Shown here: piece after piece, positions 8,170 through 17,360 of the stretch
Layout of the letters: each line of letters begins with the position of its first letter
Numbering within the stretch: position 1 is the stretch's first letter
DNA from: CAVQJU01 sp963754955
Lineage (GTDB): Bacteria; Acidobacteriota; Vicinamibacteria; Vicinamibacterales; CAVVIG01
Length of the DNA stretch: 64,000 nt
Reading direction: 5' to 3'
NCBI GenBank assembly: GCA_963754955.1
Contig: CAVWHY010000006.1
Coordinates: 496,001-560,000 of the forward strand
Notes under the pieces: model-generated
The model's input: the letters and a program-made list of their open reading frames with translations, nothing else
The model's database searches: none
What the model was told of the DNA's origin: nothing
Position numbers and translations under genes: made by a program

Positions 8170-11100
8170 ATGGAAGTCGGCTCAGTGCTGCGACTCGCGA
8201 GAACGTGGGTTCTTCCGGCTATCGTTCTGCTGCTGCCGGCCGCCGCGCACGCCCAGTCGTCGATTGCGGGCAACGTGAAGGATGCGTCCGGCGCGGTGCT
8301 TCCCGGCGTCACCATCGAAGCGTCGAGCCCTGCGTTGATCGAGAAAACCAGGACGTCGGTCACCGACGGCACCGGCCAGTACCGCATCGTCGATCTGCGG
8401 CCGGGCACCTACACGGTCACGTTCACGCTCCCGGGCTTCGGGACCGTCAAACGCGAAGGGTTTGTGCTGCCTGCCGATTTCGTCGCGACGCTGAACGCCG
8501 AGCTCAAGGTCGGCGGGCTCGAAGAAACGATTACGGTCACCGGCGAAAGCCCGGTCGTGGACGTGCAGACGGCGAAGCAGCAGCGGACGCTCGATCTCGA
8601 TCTGCTGCAGTCGGTGCCGACGGCGCGCGGCTATGCCGCGGTCATGCTGCTCATTCCGTCGATGGTCGTCTCGGGCGGCGGCAACGCGAACGTCCAGCTG
8701 AGCCCCGGCATGATCGTGTTCGGAGGCCGCGGCGGGCGCGGCAACGAAGGCCAGAGCCAGATTGACGGTCTCGGCACCGGCGCGGCGATCAACGGCGGCG
8801 GCGTCTCCGGCTACGGTCAGCTCGAAACCGCGCAGGAAGTCGTGATGACGACGGCCGGCGGTCTCGGCGAGGCGGAGCAGGGCGGGCCGATCGTCAACTT
8901 CATCCCGAAGACCGGCGGCAACACGTTCCAGAACCACGCGTACTACTCCGGCATGACCGGTGCGATGCAGAGCAGCAACTACACGCAGGAGCTGAAGAAC
9001 GCCGGGATGCTCACGCCGCAGAAGACGCTGTATCTGAATGAGTTCAGCCTGTCGAACGCCGGGCCCCTCGTGAAGGATCGGCTCTGGTTCTTCTACAATA
9101 CGCGCTACTCGTCGAGCGCCAACAGCCTCCCCGGCATCTTCTACAACCTGAATGCCGGCAATCCCAACCAGTGGCTCTATCGGCCGGACACGACGCAGGA
9201 AGTGTCCAACAGCTCGAAGGGCACCATCAACCCGACGCTGCGGATGACGGGGCAGATTTCGCCGAAGAACAAGTTGAGCCTGTACTGGGATCCGGGCAGC
9301 GCGCGGCTGAGCGACCGGCCGCAGGTCGGCGGCATCACCGGACCGACGGCGGGCGCGCCGGAAACGGCGACCGTGGCGGGCGGCACCGGCTTCAACGGCA
9401 CGTACGCGCGCATGGAAACGGCGCGCTGGACGTCGACGATGACCGCCAAGCTGCTCCTCGAGGCCGGCGTGTCGGCCTATCAGCAGAACTGGAACGGCCG
9501 CGAGCGGCCCGGCAACGATCGTTCGCTGATTCCGGTCACCGAGCAGTGCACGGCGGGATGCCCGGCCAACGGCAACATCCAGGGGCTGGTGTATCGCGCG
9601 CAGGCGTGGAACGCGGACTTCATGGAGCCGATCCGGTGGAACACGGCGGCGACGTACGTGACCGGGGCGCACAGCTGGAAGGCCGGTTATATCGGCGCGT
9701 TCTACTGGGACACGCGACAGCCGAACGCCAACAACCAGGACCTCCAGTTCCGTTTCAACAACGGCGTGCCGAATCAGATCACGGAGCTCCTGACGCCGTA
9801 CAAGACGGACACACGCGTCCGCATGAACGCGCTCTACGTCCAGGACCAGTGGACGCGCGGCCGCATGACGCTGCAGGGCGCCCTGCGCTACGACCATGCG
9901 TGGAGCTACTACCCCGCGCAGCAGCTCGGCCCCACGGTCTTCCTGCCGACGGCGCTGATGTTCCCCGAAACGCAGGGCGTGATCGGCTACAACGACATCG
10001 ACCCGCGCATCGGCGTGGCGTACGACCTCTTCGGGAACGGAAAGACCGCGATCAAGGCGAATGTCGGCCGGTATCTCGAGATGGCCGTGGCCGGCAACGG
10101 GAACTACTCGGCGCTCCTCCCGTCGGCTCGCAGCGTGTTGACCGTCACCCGCAACTGGACGGATGCCAACCGGAACTTCACCCCGGACTGCAACCTGCAG
10201 AACGGACTCAGCCAACGGGGAATGCGGGCAGATCAGCAACCTGAACTTCGGGAAGAACGTCAACAACCTGTCCTACGACCCGAATATCCTGCAGGGCTGG
10301 TACAACCGGCCGTCGGACTGGATCATCGGTGCGACGGTCCAGCACGAGCTGCTGCCGCGCCTGTCGGTGTCGGTCGGCTATATCCGGCGCTGGCTGAACA
10401 ACTTCACGGTCACCGACAACCTGCTGACGGCCGCCGTCGGACTTCACGGAGTACAGCATCAAGGCGCCGCTCGATCCGCGGCTGCCCGGGGGAGGCGGCT
10501 ACACGGTCTCCAACCTGTACGACGTCAACCCGGCCAAGTTCGGGCAGACCAGCAACTACGCGACGTACGCGCCGGCCTACGGCGAGATCTCGCAGATGTA
10601 CAACGGCGTCGACGTCAACATCAACTCCCGCATCCGGCAGGGCTTCCAGGTCCAGGGCGGATTCAGTACCGGCAAGCGGGTCACGGATTACTGTTCGATT
10701 CGGGCAGCGCTGCCGGAAATGACGGGTGTGTTCTCGACCGGCAGCGAGCTGCCGCAGTTCAACCCGTCGAATCCGTACTGTCACTACGATCCCGGGATCA
10801 CGACGCGGTACACCGCCACCGGTTCGTATACGGTGCCCAAGGTCGACGTGCTGTTCAGCGCCGTGCTGACGAGCAGCCCGGGAGTGCCGCTGCAGAGCCG
10901 ACTGGACCGTGTCCAGCGCCGTCGTCGCCCAGACGCTCGGCCGGCCGCTGTCGGGCAACGCCGCCAACGTGACCATCAACCTGCTGAAGCCGGGCGAGAT
11001 GTTCAGCGACCGTGTCAACGAGCTCGACCTGCGCTTCGGGAAGCTCCTGAAGGTCGGCAGCACCCGGCTGAACCTCGCGCTCGACCTGCTGAACGCCCTG

Positions 11101-11229
11101 AACCTGAGCACGATCCTCGTGCCCAACCAGGCGTTCATCCCGGGCGGCGCGTGGCTTGCGCCAACCGGCACGCAGACGCCGGTGATGACGGCACGCACGG
11201 CGAAGATCACCGTGCAATACGACTTCTGA
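8170..11229 (+). CDS. TonB-dependent receptor with carboxypeptidase-regulatory domain (frameshifted)
   Basis: An outer-membrane gated channel of the Oar-like type common in Acidobacteriota. The start ATG at 8170 is preceded by AGGAGG and opens a signal peptide ending AHAQ. A CarboxypepD_reg domain follows (SSIAGNVKDASGAVLPGVTI), then a plug domain in which ETITVTGESPVVDVQTAK resembles a TonB-box segment, then a barrel of roughly 800 residues. The last strand ends ARTAKITVQYDF with a terminal Phe typical of outer-membrane proteins. The frame breaks near 10205, 10440 and 10905, each consistent with one extra base. The substrate is unknown; large Oar-like receptors usually take up oligosaccharides or peptides. 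Confidence 0.8.
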
Positions 11230-11251
11230 GACGCTGCGATCACGCTACGAC

Positions 11252-11316
11252 GATCAACGCAGAGCACGCCGAGCACGCAGAGATTCGCAATCTTGCTCTG
11301 AGTGCTCTGTGTTTTG
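11252..11316. repeat. Intergenic inverted tandem repeat, GAGCACGCA family
   Basis: AACGCAGAGCACGCCGAGC faces GCTCTGAGTGCTCTGTGTT across a short loop, directly after the receptor stop. A TACAAT hexamer at 11333 could serve as a -10 for the next gene, but no good -35 was found. Confidence 0.65.
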
Positions 11317-11380
11317 AATGTCGTTTACACGTTACAATAGGCCGTTCGTCGCCCGTCACCCGGTGAAACGGAGCAGGTCA

Positions 11381-12748
11381 ATGTCACACTCAGACCTCCA
11401 GTGGGCCGCGCGGGTCGGGAAAGTCCTCCTCGGATCGGGTCTCGTCTTCCTGCTCGGCGCGCCGGTCCACGCCGCGGGACCGTCGGCCCTCCCCGTCACA
11501 TTCGCAAAAGACGTCGCCCCGATCTTCCAGGCGAAGTGCGAGGCGTGCCACCGGCCCGATTCCATCGCGCCGATGTCGCTCATCACGTACGACGATGTTC
11601 GGCCGTGGGCGCGATCGATCAAGGCGCGCGTCGCCGCGCGGCAGATGCCGCCGTGGCACATGGACAAGACGGTCGGCATCCAGCACTTCGCCAACGACGC
11701 GTCGCTCTCTGATCGGCAAATCGAGACCATCGTCAGCTGGGTCGACGCGGGCGCGCCGCTCGGCGACGCCAGGGACATGCCCGCGCCGATCAAGTGGCCG
11801 ACAGACACACGCTGGGAGTTCGCCTCGAAGTTCGGCGAGCCCGACCTGGTCATCAAGTCGCCCGCCTGGAAGATGCCGGCGCAGTCGCAGGACGCCTGGT
11901 ACAAGCCGATCGTCGATACGGGTCTCACGGAGCAACGGTGGGTGCGCGCGATCGAAATCCGGCCGGCGACGGTGAAGGGCCGGCGCATCACACACCATGC
12001 GCTCGCCCGCCTGAAGCAGGACGATGGCGGCGATCCGTTCAAGACGAGCGGCGATTCGGCCGACACCGCGGGCGGCCTGTTCATGGAGTGGGCCGTCGGG
12101 AAGCAGGGCGAGCTGCTGCGGCCGAACACCGGCAAGCTGATGCTGCCGGGCGCGAAGATCATCTTCGATATCCACTACCACGCGGTCGGCGAGGAAATCA
12201 CCGACTCGGTGGAACTGGGCATCTACTTCTATCCCAAGGGGCAGGATCCGAAATATCGCACGCTCCTCGGCAGCTTCGATTCGATTCTCGGCGGAAGGGA
12301 AGCGCTCGACATCGCGCCGAATTCGATCGCCGTATCATCGGCGACGCACGTGATGAAGCGCGCCGGACGGATCGAGAACTTCCAGCCGCACATGCACCTG
12401 CGCGGCAAGGCGATGCTGATGGAGGCCATCCTGCCCGATGGCACCACGCGCACGCTCAGCTACGTCAACAACTTCCAGTTCAACTGGCACCTGAACTACG
12501 TGTACGCGGACGATGCGGCGCCGATCCTGCCCAAGGGGACGGTCCTCAAGTTCACCTCGTGGCACGACAACACGTCGGCGAACAAGGAGAACCCCGATCC
12601 CAACCAGTGGGTGGGCTGGGGCGAACGCACCGTGGACGAAATGGCCCACGCCTGGGTCAACGTCACGTACATGAGCGACGAGGACTACAACGCGGAGATG
12701 GCTCGACGGAAGACCGGTCAGCCAGTCGCTTCGACGGCTCAGCGTTGA
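11381..12748 (+). CDS. Secreted cytochrome c / copper type II monooxygenase-like protein
   Basis: A 455-residue secreted protein. After the signal peptide, residues about 35-130 are a c-type cytochrome domain with the single haem motif CEACH and a distal MPPW segment. The remainder resembles the two-domain peptidylglycine/dopamine monooxygenase fold: ITHHALARL, IIFDIHYHAVG and FQPHMHLRGKAM supply His-His, His-x-His and His-Met-His sets that would hold two copper centres. Fusion of an electron-donating haem to this fold is a known acidobacterial theme; the substrate is unknown. The ATG at 11381 was preferred over one 21 codons upstream because it starts just before the hydrophobic leader. Its stop overlaps the TTG of the next gene. 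Confidence 0.75.
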   Translation: MSHSDLQWAARVGKVLLGSGLVFLLGAPVHAAGPSALPVTFAKDVAPIFQAKCEACHRPDSIAPMSLITYDDVRPWARSIKARVAARQMPPWHMDKTVGIQHFANDASLSDRQIETIVSWVDAGAPLGDARDMPAPIKWPTDTRWEFASKFGEPDLVIKSPAWKMPAQSQDAWYKPIVDTGLTEQRWVRAIEIRPATVKGRRITHHALARLKQDDGGDPFKTSGDSADTAGGLFMEWAVGKQGELLRPNTGKLMLPGAKIIFDIHYHAVGEEITDSVELGIYFYPKGQDPKYRTLLGSFDSILGGREALDIAPNSIAVSSATHVMKRAGRIENFQPHMHLRGKAMLMEAILPDGTTRTLSYVNNFQFNWHLNYVYADDAAPILPKGTVLKFTSWHDNTSANKENPDPNQWVGWGERTVDEMAHAWVNVTYMSDEDYNAEMARRKTGQPVASTAQR

Positions 12749-13581
12749 ACGCCGGACGTATACTCGCGACGCGCGCTTCACTGGCCGCGACAATCGCGGT
12801 GCTGGCGGCGATGAGCGCACATGCGCAGCTGCCTCTCGAGCCGGCGCGCGAGTCGGGGCAGAGCGTGACGCCGGCCTATGAAGGCTGGTTCAAGAACGCG
12901 GACGGCTCGATCGGCTTCCTGCTCGGCTACTACAACCGGAACCGTTCGCAGACGCTCGACGTCCCCGTCGGGCCCGACAACCGCATCGAGCCGGGCGGAC
13001 CCGATCGGGGGCAGCCCACTCATTTCCTCCCGCTGCGGCAGTGGGGCGTGTTCGCGATCATCGTACCCGCCGCTGAAGCCAGGGGCGGGACGCTGACGTG
13101 GACGCTGACGGCGAACGGCAGGACGCTGTCGGTGCCGATGACGCTCAACAAGGACTACGAGGTGGAGCCGCTCAGGGACGCCGCGGTCGGCAACATGCCG
13201 CCCGTGCTGCGATTCGATCCGCCGGGCGCGCAGTTCCAGGGACCGCCGCACGGCATCGGCGTCACGCTGGCCGCAAAGGCCGGCCGGCCGCTGACGATAG
13301 CCGCGGTCATTTCCGACGACAACGCGGCCGATCCGCGCCGCGCGCCTGGCGACACGCCGCTGTCGGTGAGCTGGAGCCAGTTCCGGGGACCCGGTCCGAT
13401 CAAATTCGGGACGGCGAAGTCCGCGGTCGGCAGCGCCGGCGGCCCCGTCAGCACGACCGCCACCTTCGACACGCCCGGCGACTACGTCGTCCGCGCGCAG
13501 GCGAACGACGTCACGGGTGATGGCGGCGCCGGATTTCAGTGCTGCTGGACGACGGCGCTTATCAGTGTGAGGGCGGAGTAG
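12745..13581 (+). CDS. Secreted protein of unknown function, coupled to the cytochrome/monooxygenase gene
   Basis: A 278-residue protein beginning at a TTG that overlaps the preceding TGA (TTGA), so it is translationally coupled to the cytochrome/monooxygenase gene. A signal peptide ends AHAQ. The body has beta-rich stretches, including EGWFKNADGSIGFLLGYYNR, HFLPLRQWGVFAIIVP and a final DTPGDYVVRAQANDV strand that resembles the end of a PKD/Ig-like domain. I do not recognise a catalytic motif. Paired genes of this sort are frequent beside secreted cytochromes in Acidobacteriota, so a partner or binding role is plausible but inferred. Confidence 0.6.
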   Translation: MNAGRILATRASLAATIAVLAAMSAHAQLPLEPARESGQSVTPAYEGWFKNADGSIGFLLGYYNRNRSQTLDVPVGPDNRIEPGGPDRGQPTHFLPLRQWGVFAIIVPAAEARGGTLTWTLTANGRTLSVPMTLNKDYEVEPLRDAAVGNMPPVLRFDPPGAQFQGPPHGIGVTLAAKAGRPLTIAAVISDDNAADPRRAPGDTPLSVSWSQFRGPGPIKFGTAKSAVGSAGGPVSTTATFDTPGDYVVRAQANDVTGDGGAGFQCCWTTALISVRAE

Positions 13582-13723
13582 AAAGTTGAAAAGTAGAAAG
13601 TTCAAAGTAGAAAAGTAAAGTCGAGAAGTTCGGAAAGTTCATAAGTACGCGCGGACCGTACTTTTCAACTTGTGTACTTTCCCAACTTTACTTATCCACT
13701 TTGAACTTTGAACTTTTCTACTT
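13580..13723. repeat. Intergenic inverted tandem repeat, AAAGTTCAAAGT family
   Basis: Degenerate copies of AAAGTTGAAAAGTAG run down one side and their complements (CTTTGAACTTTGAACTTTTC) down the other, filling the whole space between two convergent genes. A bidirectional terminator is likely. It also creates artefactual ORF starts that translate as MNFEL or MNFLL. Confidence 0.75.
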
Positions 13724-14212
13724 GCTCCGTGGCAAGTGCAGTGACATCAGGACGATCGTCCCGTCGATCGCGCTGAACCAGTGCGGCGTGCCCTCGGGCA
13801 CCATGATGAAGTCGCCTTTCGCGACGCGGCGGGTGACGCCGCCGTCGATGCCCGTGCCGCTGGAGTTGTCGGTGTTCGTCCGCTTTTCTTCCTTCAGCTT
13901 CCCGCCCGTGATCAGCGTGCCCGAGCCGTCCACGACGTAGAAGAGCTCCGCTTCCTTGTCGTGCACCGCGGCATTCGCCACCGCGGCGCGGTACTCGAGG
14001 CTGACGTTGTACGGGGCCAGCTGGATCATCGACTGCGCGAGCAGCGCCTGACCGTCCTTTCGATCCACCTTTGCCTTCGCGATCAGCGCCGTCACGTCAG
14101 CGGCCGAGACCATGGTCCGTCCGGCAGCCTGTGATGGGGCGGGAGCGGCCTGCTGGGCGAAAGCGGGAACCGACAGGAAACAGAGAGCAAGACCGGCGAT
14201 GACTGCGCGCAT
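13718..14212 (-). CDS. Secreted cupin-domain protein
   Basis: A 164-residue protein with a signal peptide ending AFAQQ. The C-terminal two thirds is a single cupin: motif 1 is VHDKEAELFYVVDGSGTL (His, Glu and the closing Gly present) and motif 2 is GDFIMVPEGTPHWF with its His. These residues normally hold one divalent metal. Small secreted cupins are abundant in Acidobacteriota and mostly uncharacterised. The start MRAVIAG was chosen over an ORF start about 96 codons upstream that runs into the repeat spacer. Its stop codon lies at the edge of the repeat, so the terminator begins immediately after the gene. Confidence 0.75.
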   Translation of the reverse strand: MRAVIAGLALCFLSVPAFAQQAAPAPSQAAGRTMVSAADVTALIAKAKVDRKDGQALLAQSMIQLAPYNVSLEYRAAVANAAVHDKEAELFYVVDGSGTLITGGKLKEEKRTNTDNSSGTGIDGGVTRRVAKGDFIMVPEGTPHWFSAIDGTIVLMSLHLPRSK

Positions 14213-14568
14213 TACGATTCCTCCAGTGGGCGGCATTGTAGCTGAAGTGCGCTGCAGCAGAACCGGCAGTTCGATGACAAGTCTGGTAGGTGGCGGCGCG
14301 AAAGTGACGGTTCTGGCCGGCGAAAGGCATCCCCAGCTTCGCGCGGTGGCACGCCGCGCCTCGGGCTGTCCCAGGGCGCGCATCTTGCTCCCCGGCAGGC
14401 GTGCCTGCGTAGTCGCGACTCGGAAACGGGAGACAGCCGGCGGGGAAGTCAGCCGGCTGATCTCTTGGACGACGTACAACACAGAGCACACGGAGCACAC
14501 AGAGAATCAGATCAAAAGATCTGCCGTCTCGGCGTGCCCTGTGTGCTCTGTGTTGTACGTCGTTGCTT
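14213..14568. other. 356-base intergenic region upstream of the cupin gene
   Basis: I see no gene in it. The cupin promoter should lie here, but no convincing -35/-10 pair was found. The right-hand third is occupied by the perfect palindrome listed next. Confidence 0.5.
14469..14563. repeat. Intergenic inverted repeat with a perfect 23-bp stem, GAGCACACA family
   Basis: The first 23 bases (beginning ACGACGTACAACACAGAGC) are the exact reverse complement of the last 23. Further GAGCACACGGAGCACACAGAG units sit inside the arms. It begins 6 bases past the stop of the molybdenum hydroxylase gene, which is transcribed towards it, so it is well placed as that gene's terminator. Confidence 0.8.
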
Positions 14569-16787
14569 CTATGCCCAGCTGAAACCGGACTTCGCGAGCG
14601 GCAGCGAGCGAATGCGCTTCCCGGACGCGGCGGAGATCGCGTTGGTGAGCGCGCCGATCGCCGGCGGCAGCGCCGGTTCGCCGAGGCCGGTCACGAAATT
14701 GTCCGACGTCAGGAAGTGGACCTCGATCTCCGGCGCCTGAGCGATGCGCGTCGGCTGGTACTGGCCGAAGTTGCCCTGCACGGCGCGGCCCTTCTCGATC
14801 GTGATCTCCCAGTTCATCACGTGGCTCATGCCTTCGATGACCGAGCCCTGCACCTGGTTCACGGCGCCGGTCGGGTTGATGATCTGGCGGCCGATGTCGC
14901 AGGCCACCCAGACCTTCTCGACCTTGACCTTGTTATTCGCGTCCACCCGGACCTGCGCGACCTCGGCGAAGTAGCCGCGGTGCGCGAACTGGGTCGCGAC
15001 GCCCATCGCGGTGCCCGCGGGGAGCTTCTTGCCCCAGCCTGACTTCTGGCGGACGAGCTCCAGCACGCCTTTCATGCGGGCGGCGTCCACCTCGCCTTCG
15101 GTCAGGCCGACCGGACGATCTTTCATCAGCGCGACGCGCGGCAGGTCGAGCATGTCGAGCCGGAACTGCAGCGGATCTTTCCCGGCCGCGAGCGCGAGCT
15201 CGTCGATGAACGAGTTGAACACCCACGAGAAGCCGTTGCTGCGCGGCGCGCGCAGCGCCCACGTCGGCACGCCCGTCGGCATCACCGACGCTTCGAACGC
15301 GAAGTTCGCGGCGTAGGTGGCGGGGAATTCGTCCTTGTTGATTTGCGCCTGCGGCGCGAAGTTGGTGCCCTCGCCGTAGGTGACGTAGTGATTCTTCCAG
15401 GCGACGAGTTTGCCGCTGGCGTCGACGCCGGCCTTCAGGTTGTGCCAGCCGCCGGGGCGGTAATGATCGTGGCGCATGTCGTCTTCGCGCGTCCACAGCA
15501 GTTTGATCGGGACGCCGGCGGTCCTGGCAATCTGCGCGGCTTCGAGCGAGTAGTCGTTCGTCAGCCGCCGGCCGAAGCCGCCGCCGGCGCGCACCATGTG
15601 CACGGTGACGTCGTTCGGCTCGATCTTGAACAGCGTGGCGGCCTGCGTCCTCGCGTTCTGCGGTGTCTGGCTCGGCGTCCACAGCTCGAGCTTGTTGCCG
15701 TCCCATTTCGCGATGCAGTTCTCCGGTTCGAGCGGCGCGTGCGAGATGAACGGATACGAGTACGAGGCTTCGACGACCTTCGCGGCGCCGCCGAGGGCGG
15801 CGTCGGCGTTGCCGTCGGTCCGAAGGACGAACGCCGGTTTCTGCTTCGCGAGCTCGGCGGCCTGCGGGCGTAGCCGACGCTCGACTGCTCGGCCATCTTG
15901 CCTTCGTCCCAGGTGACCTGCAGCTTCTTGCGGGCGCTCTGCGCCTGCCACCAGCTGTCGGCGACGATCGCCACGCCGCTGTGGAGGCCGAGCAGTTCCT
16001 GCGTCCCCTCGACCAGGAACGCCTGCCGGACGCCGGGCTGCGCCTTGATGACGTCGAGGTTGGCGGAGACCGCCTTGCCCATGAACACCGGGCATTTTTC
16101 GTAGACGGCCACCAGCATCCCCGGCACCGCGAGGTCGATGCTGAAGATCGGCTTGCCCGTGACGATGGACGGGAGATCGACGCCGTTGTGCGACTTGCCG
16201 ATGATCTTGTAGTCCTTCGGATCTTTGAGCTTCAGCGTCTTGAGATCCGGAGCCGGGACGGTCGCCGCCTTCGCCGCGAGCTCGCCGTAGCCCGCCGATC
16301 GGTTCGACTTCGCGTGCGTCACGCGCCCGCTCGCCGTCGTCAGCTCCGATTCGGGTACGTTCCAGGTCTGCGCCGCCGCGGCCACGATCACCTGCCGGCC
16401 CGCCGCGCCCACCTGGCGCAGCGGTTCCCAGTTGGTCGGCGTGGCGTTGCTGCCGCCGGCGTTCTGCGGACCGTATTTCACCTGGTCGAGGTCGGCCTGC
16501 TGGATGCGGATGTCCTTCCAGTCCACGTCGAGTTCTTCGGCGATGAGCATCGGCAGGTGCGTTTTCACGCCCTGGCCGATATCCGGGTTCTTCGCGATGA
16601 GCGTCACGACGCCGTTGGCGGCGATCGTGATGAAGGCGGACGCCGTCAGCGCGGGACTGGTGACCGGGATCTGCGCGAAGACGTCGGCGACGGGCTCGAA
16701 GTAGCTGGCGATCATGACGCCGCCGCCCGCGGCGGCGCTGATACGGAGGAAGTTGCGGCGGCTGAGGCTGGCGGCCTGGGCGATCAC
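14569..16787 (-). CDS. Molybdenum hydroxylase large subunit (isoquinoline 1-oxidoreductase beta-like), one frameshift
   Basis: Catalytic subunit of a xanthine-oxidase-family enzyme, exported by the Tat system (SRRNFLRIS leader). The Mo-cofactor-binding segment VRAGGGFGRRLTND is present, and the C-terminal GLGEPALPPAIGAL carries the conserved catalytic Glu. Periplasmic enzymes of this layout (IorB) hydroxylate N-heterocycles or oxidise aldehydes; the substrate here is not readable. The GTG start overlaps the stop of the iron-sulfur subunit gene (GTGA). The frame breaks near 15870: SSVGYAR ends one frame and AELAKQKPAFVLRTDG resumes in another, consistent with a single-base error. Confidence 0.85.
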
Positions 16788-17284
16788 CGGGCACCTCCTT
16801 CGTTCCGCGCCGAGGAGCTCGTGGGCTTGGCTCCGAGCGACGCGGCCTTGTGGATGGCTTCGCGGATGCGGACGTATGTGCCGCACCGGCAGATGTTGCC
16901 GTTCATCGCCTTGTCGATGTCCGCGTCGGTCGGCTTCGCGATCGTGGCGAGAAGCGCGGCGGCCGACATCATCTGGCCGGCCTGGCAGTAGCCGCACTGC
17001 GGCACGTCCACTTCCTGCCAGGCGAGCTGCACCGGGTGGGTGCCGTCGGCGGACAGGCCCTCGAGCGTCGTGATCGGCGTGTCGGTGGCGCCCTGCACCT
17101 GCGTCTGGCAGGACCGGACGGCCCGGCCGCGCACGTGCACGGTGCACGCGCCGCACTGGCCGACGCCGCAGCCGAACTTGGTGCCTTTGAGCCCCACGAC
17201 GTCGCGGATGACCCAGAGCAACGGCATGTCGCCGGGGACGTCCACGGTGCTGGTCTTGCCGTTGATGATCAGTTTGTAGGGCAT
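16784..17284 (-). CDS. Molybdenum hydroxylase 2Fe-2S subunit (isoquinoline 1-oxidoreductase alpha-like)
   Basis: A 166-residue iron-sulfur subunit that passes electrons from the Mo centre of its partner. The N-terminal plant-type ferredoxin fold has GCGVGQCGACTVHV plus a fourth Cys in VRSCQTQ. The C-terminal helical domain holds the second cluster with CGYCQAGQM and NGNICRCGTYVRI. It is intact and of normal length for IorA-like subunits. It overlaps the large-subunit gene by four bases and lacks its own signal peptide, so export would be as a complex with the Tat-tagged large subunit. Confidence 0.9.
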   Translation of the reverse strand: MPYKLIINGKTSTVDVPGDMPLLWVIRDVVGLKGTKFGCGVGQCGACTVHVRGRAVRSCQTQVQGATDTPITTLEGLSADGTHPVQLAWQEVDVPQCGYCQAGQMMSAAALLATIAKPTDADIDKAMNGNICRCGTYVRIREAIHKAASLGAKPTSSSARNEGGAR

Positions 17285-17297
17285 ATGGGACCTGAAC

Positions 17298-17355
17298 TGG
17301 TGGCTGGTGGCTCGTGACTAGCTGGCTGGTCGAGTCACCAGCCACTCAGTCACGC
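17298..17355. repeat. Intergenic inverted tandem repeat, TGGTGGC family
   Basis: Weaker member of the spacer-repeat set: GGTGGCTGGTGGCTCGTGAC faces GAGTCACCAGCCACTCAGTC. It separates the DUF4175 gene end from the start of the iron-sulfur subunit gene. Confidence 0.5.
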
Positions 17356-17360
17356 AGCCC

